Part shown: positions 30,629 to 39,659 of the stretch, piece after piece
How positions within the stretch are numbered: position 1 is the first letter of the stretch
How the letters are laid out: every line of letters begins with the position of its first letter
Position numbers and translations under genes: made by a program
Notes under the pieces: model-generated
Told to the model about the DNA's origin: nothing
Database searches by the model: none
The model's input: the letters and a program-made list of their open reading frames with translations, nothing else
Origin: Providencia stuartii
GTDB taxonomy: Bacteria; Pseudomonadota; Gammaproteobacteria; Enterobacterales; Enterobacteriaceae
Direction of reading: 5' to 3'
NCBI GenBank assembly: GCA_900455155.1
Contig: UGUC01000004.1
Coordinates: 372,001-436,000, forward strand
DNA length: 64,000 nt

Positions 30629-30642
30629 TGGGGAGTGGACAA

Positions 30643-31145
30643 AAAAAGACAACAGCAACTGGATGCCAATAAAAACATCACACTGACCGTAAAAAAGAAT
30701 ATTAACCTGACCAGTGCCACTAAGAATGGTAAGAGTGAAAGCAAAAGCCGCTCATTTTGAGTGGGAATTGGTACGGATGATTTCAGTGCCAATGGGAGTG
30801 TGAACCAAGGCAAAGGTTTTGAGAAAGGCAATAGCCAGTTTTTACACGGATAGTGAGGTCAATTCTGGTAAACAATTAACGCTACACAGTGGCAAAGACA
30901 CCGACCTCACGGGGGGCAAACCCGTGGTGAAAGTGTTAAAGCGGATGTTGACGGCAATTTAACGGTCAGTAGCCAACAAATGAGCAACAAGCACGATTCG
31001 AAGCAAACCGGCAGCAGTGTAGGCGGAAGCCTCAGTTTTGCGGGCTGTGGCTCTTTGAGTCTCAATGCTCGCAAAACTGAGATGTACAGAGACTACCAAT
31101 CATGCAGGTAAAGGAGGATTTGATATTACTATCGGCAATCATAGG
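30643..31145 (+). pseudogene. Decayed cdiA fragment next to IS copy 2
   Basis: It corresponds to 14630-15140 of the main cdi[36 protein letters not shown] and SLSLNARKTEMYRDYQS are readable, with several stops and shifts. It breaks off near 31145. This is a relic of a second cdiA copy or of a rearranged one. Confidence 0.8.
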
Positions 31146-31223
31146 TAATCCTCTCCACATTGATTTGCGTCACATTGAGCCATTAGGTATATATTGTCGT
31201 AAATTTACTCATAACTAATACTA

Positions 31224-31682
31224 TCAGGACTCATTTTTTACTCTGGAAATAAACTTATCCACCAATCTCCCAGCTAGTTTTTCAGATTTTTTTTGTAAAA
31301 AGTAAAAATAAAAGATAGGCAAAAACATTAAAAAACAATAAAAAATAGTTAGCCAGTAATTTGTAACAAAAAAGTCAAAAACAGTATCGGAAATGTAACT
31401 AATATTTGTTGAAAACCATTTATCTAATCTTGTTGAAAATAAAAGTATAGCTAAAATTAATACAGGTAAAGCCATTATTCCCGAAAGGATATTAACCTTA
31501 CGCTTAATTTTCACTACAGATAGATATTCATCGTCACTCATATAACGAGCAATATCTAGGAGTTGATCATTTAAGTCATCTCGGCAATCAAGTTTCACAT
31601 CATTACGTTCTATTTCTTGATGCAATAGACGCAGTAACTGACTATTCTCTATAGATTTACCAAGTGCTGTTATTATTCCCAT
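31224..31682 (-). CDS. Two-TM membrane protein of unknown function
   Basis: A 152-residue protein with a soluble N-terminal part (acidic, about 65 residues). Two transmembrane segments follow near residues 68-85 (ILSGIMALPVLILAILLF) and 112-130 (LTIFYCFLMFLPIFYFYFL), and the tail is basic. No family is recognised. It lies alone, against the direction of the CDI modules, between the cdiA relic and a small immunity-like gene. A membrane immunity protein is possible but not supported by any motif. Confidence 0.55.
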   Translation of the reverse strand: MGIITALGKSIENSQLLRLLHQEIERNDVKLDCRDDLNDQLLDIARYMSDDEYLSVVKIKRKVNILSGIMALPVLILAILLFSTRLDKWFSTNISYISDTVFDFFVTNYWLTIFYCFLMFLPIFYFYFLQKKSEKLAGRLVDKFISRVKNES

Positions 31683-32543
31683 TTATATGTCCTAGAAATA
31701 TCCAAGTTTTCCTAAAATTACGATGATAATTAAATACTAAAAGTAAGGAATAAAGCAACAGATTTTTAGTACGATAAATTCTTTTTATACGAAATGCTAC
31801 AAGTCACTCTTGTTGCGTATTAATAATATCGTCATTTTCTTCATAAGCCTACTCTTTTAGATATTTTCTTGTTTTTATTTTAATCAAGCAAGGGGGAATA
31901 ATGGAATATAATCCAATTTTTTGAAGTATTAAATGACAAAAAGCAAAAAAGTTTATGCAGCTAAATTTAAGTAAAAAAACGTAGTATTGTAACAGGGCAA
32001 GATTATAGTTGTTATGAGTGAAGGTGTATTAACTATCAGGTAGCGATATCTAACAGCTACCGTATTCAATATATAACATAATAAATCTAATAGATATTAG
32101 GAAAATTAATTATTTATTACTTTCACCAAGATTGAAATTATGAAACCTCCCCTTAGTTTAAAAAAATTATCAGAAATAATAGAATGAAGTGAAGAGCTAG
32201 CAGACAGCTTTTATACGAACAGAATGGCTATTATAGGCCCATAAGAAAATGGAACAACCGTCTTAGGATGGTTTAAAAAATTCATGATGCTTTATAGCAT
32301 TATCAAATCTGTACTTTAAATAGAATGTAGTTCATCTTAACTTCCTTCTTTCGGTAGGCTACCAGCCTTATGGGATAAAGATGGTACATCTAAAAATCTG
32401 GAATGTATGTCGCTAGATTAACCATGGCACTGGTATAAGATATAAAAATATCATGCTGAACAAATCATATGAAAGAGTAGATGGGGGGCATACAGTAAAA
32501 ATGAGTATAAAAATAGAAAAGCTTTATAAATGAGGGATGGGTA
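31683..32543. other. Degenerate AT-rich stretch
   Basis: About 860 bp without an intact gene. Short frames such as MKPPLSLKKLSEIIE near 32140 are broken by stops and look like a decayed coding sequence, perhaps the cargo before the small gene at 32544. Nothing firmer is seen. Confidence 0.4.
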
Positions 32544-32909
32544 GTGCAAGAATCATTAGTGGTTTTTGGCGATATGCCATTATCAGGTATTCAATTAAGA
32601 TCTATTAAATATGATCGAGCGGTCCTATCACTTTCATTAATTAAGCCCGATGAGGAACTAAGTTTAATATTTGAGTGGATATATTCCTTTAGGGTAACAG
32701 ATGAAGGGGATTTATTAAAAATGCTAGACCATTTCAATGGTCAGATGACAACTGGGGTTTATAAAGTTAAAAATTCATCCTATTTAGAATGGTTTCATGA
32801 GCAAAGTGAGAATATACATGATGATATTATAGAGCATTATTTAATTGTGACCCTTGATGAGGTTGTCGAAGTACTTGCGGCAGTGGAACCGATAATTAAA
32901 ACGGTATGA
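32544..32909 (+). CDS. Hypothetical protein, possible orphan immunity protein
   Basis: A 121-residue acidic cytoplasmic protein starting with GTG after GGGATGG; an ATG ten codons later is possible. SIKYDRAVLSLSLIKP and FEWIYSFRVTDEGDLLKML give a mixed alpha/beta pattern seen in several CdiI families, but I cannot name one. It is the last intact gene before the tRNA-Phe attachment site. Immunity is inferred from size, charge and place after CDI relics only. Confidence 0.5.
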   Translation: MQESLVVFGDMPLSGIQLRSIKYDRAVLSLSLIKPDEELSLIFEWIYSFRVTDEGDLLKMLDHFNGQMTTGVYKVKNSSYLEWFHEQSENIHDDIIEHYLIVTLDEVVEVLAAVEPIIKTV

Positions 32910-33405
32910 TATGTAGTAAATCCCTGGAATACAGTAAGTTAAGCCTGTAAGGGGCGGGAAGCACATTGATCCGTTTTTAAGAACTATAGTCATGACTATA
33001 TCACACGACTATTTTATTGAATGTAGAATTGGTCTTTACTCAAAAATGAAAATGCGGCAACTCTAGTCAAATGGCATGATAACGGTCTAGCTGAGTGTAT
33101 TTTCTGAGAGATCGATGGGTCTGAGATGAATAACTATCTTAGAAAGCTAAATATGGCGTGATGGGATCTTCTGATATTAAAAAGTTAAAAGGCTTTGCAA
33201 AAAAACGATCATTTGAAACAGGTTTGTTCTGGCTTGAGTCTTGAACGTTAAATACTTAAATAATATGGCATACGCAGCCCATCAAAAACGTCAAAAGGCA
33301 TACAACCTAGTTGTGGTTTTGCTAAATTTTAAGGTGATAATTTAAGATAATTAGATGATATCTATAGGATTACTTGATTGGAGGAAACCACTGTAGAAGT
33401 GAAAG
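32910..33405. other. Gene-free stretch before the attachment site
   Basis: About 500 bp with no supported gene. It ends at the tRNA-Phe fragment. Short open pieces here carry stops and look degenerate. Confidence 0.4.
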
Positions 33406-33456
33406 TGGTGCCCGGACTCGGAATCGAACCAAGGACACGGGGATTTTCAATCCCCT
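33406..33456 (-). other. ICE attachment site: 3' end of tRNA-Phe
   Basis: On the minus strand 51 nt match the 3' part of enterobacterial tRNA-Phe, from the anticodon stem-loop (GGGGATTGAAAATCCCC) through the T arm to the encoded CCA end. The match stops where the anticodon arm ends, so this is an attachment repeat and not a tRNA gene. tRNA-Phe is an integration site known for ICEs of the SPI-7/PAPI-1 group, and parA follows at once as in those elements. A second copy was not found in the window. Confidence 0.85.
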
Positions 33457-33532
33457 AGTTAAAAAGCTTGATGTAATTCACTAATGTAATTATTTTTTTT
33501 GACTTCTCACCCAGAGTATGCTGAGTGAGAAA

Positions 33533-34406
33533 ATGACCAGAATTGTTCCAATTATATCAACAAAAGGCGGAGCCGGAAAGTCAACCAAAGCCAGCAATAT
33601 TGCGGGTTTTTGTGCTGATGCAGGGTTAAAAACCCTGTTGATCGACGGCGATCATTCCCAGCCGACAGCCAGCAGTCTGTTTAAACTTGAATATGAAGCA
33701 CCAAACGGCTTGTTTGAGTTGTTAATGCAACTGGACCGATCTTTCCCGGCCGGATACCATCATATCACGCTCCGTTATCCCTAATCTGGATATCATCATT
33801 TCTAACGATCCGCATGATCGTCTCCCTGCGGCTATATTGCATGCACCTGACGGCAGAATGCGTCTGCGTAATATTCTGCAACATCCGTTATTCGCTTCTT
33901 ACGATGTTATTATCATTGATTCAAAAGGCGCGGCTTCGGTGATGCTGGAAACCATTTTGTTAGCTGCCACCGATTATGCTGTCGGGATAATCAAACCTAT
34001 TTTGCCGGATACGCGTGAATTTTTACGGGGAACACTGGGATTAATCGGCGGGCTGGTGCCGCTGACGGCTTACGGAATTCCCCTGCCGGCAATACGTATT
34101 CTTGCTAATTGTGTTGAAGATACGGTGTTAGATCGTGCAACACTGACTGAATTAACTCAGATTATTGACCAAAAAGCGTACCCCTTTGCGGAGTCGATTT
34201 CTCTTTCGTTACTGAAAACCGCTGTTCCCAAACTGGAAATATTTAAAAATGGTCATGCACAGGGACAACCGGTGCATCGTCTGGAATACCGGACTCAGCG
34301 TAAAACACCGGCAGCCGCAGTCATTATGCATCATCTTGTTTCAGAGCTGTTTCCGGAATGGAAAACCCGTTTTGATGATGTGCAGAAACGGGAGGTGCGT
34401 CCATGA
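33533..34406 (+). pseudogene. ParA/Soj-type ATPase of the ICE, frameshifted
   Basis: A ParA-family ATPase that in SPI-7/PAPI-1 type elements promotes maintenance of the excised circle. The deviant Walker A motif is KGGAGKST near residue 11, followed by LLIDGDHSQPTAS; a later signature is YDVIIIDSKG (near 33900). The frame changes near 33732 where CTGGACC probably should be CTGACC, after which LSRPDTIISRSVIPNLDI is readable. Start is taken at the ATG 33533; five more codons upstream lack a ribosome site. It sits 76 bp from the attachment site. The lesion is a +1 in a GG pair. Confidence 0.85.
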
Positions 34407-34483
34407 ATATCAAGGTATTCTCCTGTTTTTTCCCGTTCAGTCTAACCGTGGACTGGCAGCAGATACTGCCAGCCCGATCAGAA

Positions 34484-34915
34484 TTAATGTATTTCCCGGA
34501 AAGGATCGTCAAGAGAGTCCGGGCGTTTTTCGACTCTGCGCAAAAAGTCTTTTGCCCCTCTACGAGCTTTGAATGTGCCCCACTCTTCAGTCAGCGCCAG
34601 ATGTATCTGTTCTGTTGTCATGCCTGCCACCTGAGCTGCCGGCAGGTTATCGCGAAGAATAAGATAGCTGTGAATAGCATTCAGGGGAGTGATATCGGGA
34701 TTCAGCATTTTCCAGCCATACATTTCAGCCAGCCAGTCACCCAGCCATTGCAGGCGGAACAGACTCTGGCGGGAATTGCTTTCTTCAGTCATTTTCATGG
34801 TCATACTCCGGAAGGTTTTGACATACAAGTCAAAACGGGCTTCGCCCGTATCGGTGTTGTTGTCAAAAATGCCAATGTAATCAATGTCGGACGGCAGTTG
34901 ATAGTTTGTATTCAT
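34484..34915 (-). CDS. Conserved ICE hypothetical protein between parA and dnaB
   Basis: A 143-residue protein on the strand opposite to the replication genes. It contains YIGIFDNNTDTGEARFDLYV and LGDWLAEMYGWKML, with a C-terminal basic helix (KARRGAKDFLRRVEKR). The plus-strand frame over the same DNA is Cys/Phe-rich and has no ribosome site, so I prefer this one. Function unknown. The upstream GGAACA is a modest ribosome site. Confidence 0.6.
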   Translation of the reverse strand: MNTNYQLPSDIDYIGIFDNNTDTGEARFDLYVKTFRSMTMKMTEESNSRQSLFRLQWLGDWLAEMYGWKMLNPDITPLNAIHSYLILRDNLPAAQVAGMTTEQIHLALTEEWGTFKARRGAKDFLRRVEKRPDSLDDPFREIH

Positions 34916-35126
34916 AAATGTTCCTTTAGGTGTGTTATGGATAAAAATAGGCTGCCTGTACGTTCAGACCGGGGTCGCCAAACTTACCGGTCCGAAAATA
35001 GTCGGGCAGTCACAGGGAGCTTATCTCTGACGACTGTTCGTCCGACACCAACAATTCATATTCCAAAAAAAATAATTTATTTACACGGTGGGAACAGGGC
35101 ATTTCGGATTAACGGAGGGCTTTTCA

Positions 35127-36480
35127 ATGCATAAAAAGTCTTCTTCTGCTGTATTACCTGAAACTCTGTACTCACCGGAGGCGGAGCAGAGCGTGCTGGG
35201 CGGGCTGATGCTGGATAATGACCGCTGGGATGAAGTGGCGCCGTTATTACAGGCGGAGGATTTTTGTTCCAGAGCGCATCAGGAAATCTGGAAGAAAATG
35301 GCCGCCCTGTGTCAGATAAACAGCCCGATAGATTTAATCACCCTCAGTGATGTACTGGAAAAAGACGGCGTGCTTGAGCGGGTGGGGGGCTTTGCTTATC
35401 TGGCGGAATTATCCAAAAACACCCCCAGTGCGGCCAATATTGTCCGCTATGCGGAGATTGTCGTGGATCGCAGCCGTGCCCGTGGTCTGATGATGCTCGG
35501 GAATCTGCTGGCCACCCAGAGTGTGGCGGCTCAGGCAAATATACCGGCGTTATGTGAGCAGGCTGAACAGCGGCTGTTTCAGCTGTCAGAAAAAGGGCTG
35601 CCCGCTTATTCCCCGTCGTTGCTCGATATTTTAAATAATGTTGTTCAGCATCTGGAGGAGGCATTAAGTGCAAAAGGGATAACCGGTACGCCAACGGGGT
35701 TCAGTGAGCTGGATGAAAAAAACCTGTGGTTTGCAGGCAGGCGATTTGGTGTTACTGGGCGCACGGCCATCGATGGGGAAAACGGCACTGGCGCTGACCG
35801 TTGCACAGAATGCCCTGCGTCTGGCAGAAAAACCGGTCTTTTTTTTCAGTCTGGAAATGCCGGCGGAACAAATCATGCAGCGCTTACTCAGTGATTTGGG
35901 CAATGTCTCACTGACGGCTATCCGCAGTGCGTCTCTGGAAGAAAATGACTGGGAGTGTCTTGGTGGTGCCATGTCACAGATTGCCGAATGGGGGGAGCGT
36001 CTGGTGATTGATGATACCAGTAATATGACACCTTCCCTGTTACGTGCCCGGGCACGGCGTTACCGCCGTAAAGTGGGTACGCCGGGACTGATTATTGTGG
36101 ATTACCTTCAACTGATGCGCAGTCCTGAACAGGAAAACCGGACGCAGGAAATCAGTGAAATTTCCCGTAGTCTGAAAGCACTGGCGAAAGAACTCGGGTG
36201 TCCGGTGGTGGCCCTTTCCCAGCTAAACCGGCAACTGGAGCAACGTGCAGATAAGCGCCCGACAAACGGGGATTTACGGGATTCCGGCTCGCTGGAACAG
36301 GATGCGGATTTGATTTTATTTTTGTACCGCGATGAGGTGTATCACGAACACTCACCGGACAAAGGTGTGGCAGAAATTATCATCGGTAAGCAACGACAGG
36401 GACCGCTGGGGACGGTGAAAGTGCAGTTTAACGGGATGTATACCCGGTTCAGTGATTTTCCTCAGGGATATTATTTTTAA
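35127..36480 (+). pseudogene. dnaB: Replicative DNA helicase DnaB of the ICE, frameshifted
   Basis: A DnaB-type hexameric helicase carried by the ICE. The N-terminal domain (SPEAEQSVLGGLMLDNDRW) and the RecA-like ATPase domain are both present. Walker A is GARPSMGKTALAL near 35760, Walker B LIIVDYLQLM near 36090, and the C-terminal GDLRDSGSLEQDADLILFLY is intact. The frame shifts in a run of seven A near 35716; six A would restore EKTCGLQAGDLV. Start at ATG 35127, preceded by GGAGGG. In the related islands the gene stands between parA and parB, as here. Likely functional if the indel is an error. Confidence 0.9.
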
Positions 36481-36494
36481 GGGAGAGGCGAAGA

Positions 36495-38144
36495 ATGAAA
36501 ACAGATTTACAGCATAAACTCAGTCAGGCACTTCTCAGAGGAAATCCTGTCAGTTCCCCGTTATCCGATAATGCCCACGTCAATCCGGTGTCTGAAATGC
36601 CGATGATATTAACACTTGAGCAACTTCAGCCAAATCCGGATAACCCACGTCAGGGCAGAAACCCGCGTTATGAGGAAATCAAGAGTTCCATTCGGGCACG
36701 CGGACTGGACAGTGTCCCTAAAGTCACCAAAGCACCGGGGAGTGAGTTTTATATCTTCAGTGACGGCGGAAATACGCGCTATCAGATCCTCTCTGAGTTG
36801 TGGCAGGAGACACAGGATGAGCGTTTCTTCCGCCTTCATGTGTTATTTAAACCCTGGCCGGGGCGTTTGCAGTGTTTGATTGGCCATCTGGCGGAGAATG
36901 AAGTCAGAGGGGAGTTAACGTTTCTGGAAAAAGCACAAGGGATTTGTGTGGCGCGTTCTCTGTATGAGGAAACGCTGGGGAAAAAATTATCACTCCGGGC
37001 ATTCGCTCAGCGCATGACGGCGGACGGATTACCTGTCAGCATTTCACACATCAGTAAGATGGAAGATACTGTTTCTGTTTTATTACCTTATATGCCCCGT
37101 TTACTGGAAAACGGGCTGGGAAGACCCCAAATTGAGCAATTATTGTCCGTGCGTTCGACATTAAAACGGGTAGCGGATTCGTTTCTTTTTCAGTATGACG
37201 GGCCGGATCCAGCCTGTGATTTTCTGGGATGTTTTGAAAGGACATGCACAGAAATAGATAACCATGATGTTTTTGATTATGACGTGTTTCTGGATGAACT
37301 GATTGGCCGGCTACTGAGGGAGTGTTCTGTTGCCGGTGTGGATTATGAACGTTGGGTATTTGAATTGAAGGTCAATAAAGGCAGACGCAGCACAAAGCCG
37401 GAATTGCCTGCGCCGGTGGAGAGTGAGGGTGATACAACAACCGCGCATTCAGAAACCGTACCTACCGGTATGACCTCCGGTTTTTCGGCAGAGGATTTGT
37501 TAACGGAGCCCCTATCTTCTGGTTCAGGTCAGGAGGCTTCAGTATCTCCTGTCGTTGAAAAGAAAAAATCCCGTCCGGTTGTGGAGATCCAGACGGATTT
37601 ATACGGCGGGGCACCTGTGCTGAGCGGGGATACCGACGAGGCGGATATTGAGCCTGTCGATGGCGGAAGTCTGTTTGTCACGAATAACCCGGAGCATGTC
37701 ACACCGGTGGAGGCGCCCGTCTCCGGTCATGCGGTGACGGCACTGACGTGTCAGGATCTCTGGCCGGTGGCATCACATCTGGATGATATTGAACATCTTC
37801 AGACGCAAATTTACCGTACTTTGTTTGAATTAGGGAATGAGCTGGATTTATCTTCCGCCTTTATGGCGGCTTCCGGGGTGCATTCTCCGGGATTTATTAC
37901 GTTGTCAGCACATTCGGTGCTGGGGCGTGTGATGACGGTTTTCTCAGAACCTGATGAGTCCCATGATGATATTCCGGATGCCCTCAGAGCCCTGCTGACG
38001 GGGGGATATCAGCCCGGTATGTCGCCGGTATTGAATGATACCCAGTTTATGACATGGATGAAACTGATGTACTTGTTGCGTTGTTTGTATGCCAAACAAA
38101 GAGATGTTGATCCGGATGTGAATGATGAAGAGGAATGGGAATAA
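36495..38144 (+). CDS. ParB-family partition protein of the ICE
   Basis: A 549-residue protein of the ICE-type ParB family. The N-terminal ParB/sulfiredoxin-like domain (LEQLQPNPDNPRQGRN, then EFYIFSDGGNTRYQILSEL) is followed by a helix-turn-helix region near residues 150-215 (LSLRAFAQRM, SISHISKMEDTV). A long Pro/Glu/Ser-rich linker and a C-terminal helical domain complete it. It acts with ParA in partition. Ribosome site GGGAGAGG, 14 bp after dnaB. Intact and of expected length. Confidence 0.85.
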   Translation: MKTDLQHKLSQALLRGNPVSSPLSDNAHVNPVSEMPMILTLEQLQPNPDNPRQGRNPRYEEIKSSIRARGLDSVPKVTKAPGSEFYIFSDGGNTRYQILSELWQETQDERFFRLHVLFKPWPGRLQCLIGHLAENEVRGELTFLEKAQGICVARSLYEETLGKKLSLRAFAQRMTADGLPVSISHISKMEDTVSVLLPYMPRLLENGLGRPQIEQLLSVRSTLKRVADSFLFQYDGPDPACDFLGCFERTCTEIDNHDVFDYDVFLDELIGRLLRECSVAGVDYERWVFELKVNKGRRSTKPELPAPVESEGDTTTAHSETVPTGMTSGFSAEDLLTEPLSSGSGQEASVSPVVEKKKSRPVVEIQTDLYGGAPVLSGDTDEADIEPVDGGSLFVTNNPEHVTPVEAPVSGHAVTALTCQDLWPVASHLDDIEHLQTQIYRTLFELGNELDLSSAFMAASGVHSPGFITLSAHSVLGRVMTVFSEPDESHDDIPDALRALLTGGYQPGMSPVLNDTQFMTWMKLMYLLRCLYAKQRDVDPDVNDEEEWE

Positions 38145-38754
38145 AAGCACCGCCTTATCGCCGGAGGCGCTGGCGTGTTATCTGCCCCTGAACCGGGGGC
38201 GGGCAAAGACCGGTTATGAGCAGGAAGTGATACAGCGCCTGATGGATATCTGCCGGTTATTCCGGGCTGGGAGCCGGAAATATGAGCATGATAAGGTTTT
38301 CCGGTTTTCTGTCCGTCCACCGGAAAATCAGGATGCGGACTGGTGGCGGTTGGTGTTGTTCAGTGCGGAAATTTGCCGTTGCCGTTATGCACTGCGGAAA
38401 ACCGGGACCGCCGGAGAACCTTATATTGAGGTGTGTTTTACCGGTAAAGGCCGGCAGGCTGAATTGTCTGCGGAATTACTGGGATTTATATGGTCCCGGT
38501 ATTATCAGAGCCGGCGCCGGGCGTGGCGAAAATATATGCGCACCATGAGACAAAAAGCAGGGGCAGAAGTATTGCTTTCAAATAAAGCCCGTGAGTTATG
38601 GCACCGGAATTACGTGTTACAGTGGATACTTACACTCTGGCAGGCTTTCAATAATACAGGAGGCTGTAATGGCGACTCAATTAGCACAGGCAGGGAATCA
38701 TCTGCTGACAGAACTGGTGATGGAAATAAAAAGCGGAAATCTGCGGCGTTGTGA
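38122..38754 (+). CDS. Conserved ICE hypothetical protein
   Basis: A 210-residue basic protein overlapping the parB end by 23 nt and the next gene's start by 86 nt, a tight operon arrangement. Landmarks are LACYLPLNRGRAKTGYEQEV, DWWRLVLFSAEICRCRYAL and the basic RRRAWRKYMRTMRQK. It probably binds nucleic acid, judging by charge only. In SPI-7-like elements an uncharacterised gene occupies this position. No family name is assigned. Confidence 0.7.
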   Translation: MMKRNGNKSTALSPEALACYLPLNRGRAKTGYEQEVIQRLMDICRLFRAGSRKYEHDKVFRFSVRPPENQDADWWRLVLFSAEICRCRYALRKTGTAGEPYIEVCFTGKGRQAELSAELLGFIWSRYYQSRRRAWRKYMRTMRQKAGAEVLLSNKARELWHRNYVLQWILTLWQAFNNTGGCNGDSISTGRESSADRTGDGNKKRKSAAL

Positions 38755-39259
38755 GGCGCTGGGACTGACGGACAATGAGATCCGGTTACTGAACAGTTTA
38801 ACCATTGAAGATCTGCATTATCTTTCTCAAAGTCCGGTCTCCATTATTACCTGCCAGATCCACCGGGAGAATTTACGGTTATTACTGACCCGGGCAAAAG
38901 AAGTTCACCGTCAAAATCAGATGATTGAACGCTGTCTGAGACTGGGGGCATCCATCGATTTGCTGAATCAGTATTTTGGCATGACGTCACTGGAGGTGTC
39001 AGCCCGTCGGCGTTTGTCCGGGATCCGGGGAAATGCTGGCCGTTCACAGCGGCTGTCAGATGTGCAGCAAACGGAATTATGGTATCGCTGGAAAGAGGAG
39101 GGCATGCCGGAGCCGGATGATCCGGATTGTCTTCAGATCATGGTGTCCTGTGCCGAAAAAATGAATGTCTCTCTGACCACGGTATGGAATTCGGTTCAGG
39201 AATGGCACCGGGACGGCATACTGAATTCAGCTGACAGGGGGAAATATCATGCCGGATAA
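38669..39259 (+). CDS. DUF2857 family ICE protein
   Basis: A 196-residue protein from the ATG at 38669 with CAGGAGG upstream. HLLTELVMEIKSGNLRRCEA and LGLTDNEIRLLNSLTIEDLH are the DUF2857 signature; a helix-turn-helix-like part follows (DLLNQYFGMTSLEVSARRRL). Widespread in SPI-7-type islands, role unknown, possibly regulatory. A truncated relative stands at 61808-61942 by the AlpA gene. Confidence 0.85.
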   Translation: MATQLAQAGNHLLTELVMEIKSGNLRRCEALGLTDNEIRLLNSLTIEDLHYLSQSPVSIITCQIHRENLRLLLTRAKEVHRQNQMIERCLRLGASIDLLNQYFGMTSLEVSARRRLSGIRGNAGRSQRLSDVQQTELWYRWKEEGMPEPDDPDCLQIMVSCAEKMNVSLTTVWNSVQEWHRDGILNSADRGKYHAG

Positions 39260-39533
39260 CAGGAATATCAGTCATCATCAATCCGCCCGGATATTTCCGG
39301 AATGTGTCACGCCTGTTCCGGAGCATATTCAGCGGAAGGCAAACGGGTTATTGCTACGTTATTTTTCGGGAGAACGACTTTGTAAAAAAGTGAAATGCGG
39401 TGGAAAAAAGGGCGGTGTTTACCCGGTATTGAAAATTGATATTGGTGCATTCTGGCGTCTGCTCAGTATGGACCAGGGGCAAAGCTGGAAGCTGATGAGC
39501 CATGAACGTTATAACAAGATGATTAGCCGGTAA
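39249..39533 (+). CDS. Small ICE protein, possibly ParE-like fold
   Basis: A 94-residue basic protein overlapping the DUF2857 gene by 11 nt. The C-terminal half KIDIGAFWRLLSMDQGQSWK followed by LMSHERYNK has the strand pattern of RelE/ParE-like proteins in ICEs. No antitoxin partner is apparent, so a toxin role is not claimed. Confidence 0.6.
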   Translation: MPDNRNISHHQSARIFPECVTPVPEHIQRKANGLLLRYFSGERLCKKVKCGGKKGGVYPVLKIDIGAFWRLLSMDQGQSWKLMSHERYNKMISR

Positions 39534-39659
39534 GGGCAGAATATTCAACATCATGATCCTCAGTATATTGAGACTGCCTCTTTACGGTGCGGTATTTTCA
39601 CCGGAGGAGGCAGCTATAAGTGTATTCAGGCATGAAATTATTTTTGTGTGGGGCATAAG

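Larger units (their letters stand above)
28147..30641 (+). mobile_element. IS3-family element with nested IS110, copy 2 (inverted relative to copy 1)
   Basis: Ends TGTCCACTCCCC at 28147 and GGGGAGTGGACA at about 30641. It has the same nested structure as 17740-20232 in the opposite direction. The flanks do not match: CCAT on the left, AAAA on the right, so there is no target duplication. The right neighbour is a decayed cdiA fragment. This implies loss or rearrangement of one flank after insertion. Confidence 0.88.

Noticed and set aside
17740..30641. Active composite transposon carrying the CDI array
   Set aside because: The outer ends do not share a target duplication, and both transposases are frameshifted; the arrangement is better explained by separate insertion and rearrangement.
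33406..33456. Functional tRNA-Phe gene
   Set aside because: Only the 3' 51 nt are present; the 5' half (acceptor and D arm) is not there.
34403..35134. 243-codon plus-strand frame between parA and dnaB
   Set aside because: It overlaps a better minus-strand gene, is Cys/Phe-rich without recognisable domains and has no ribosome site.
39249..39533. Toxin of a ParDE-type toxin-antitoxin pair
   Set aside because: No antitoxin gene is adjacent and the resemblance to the ParE fold is only in strand pattern.
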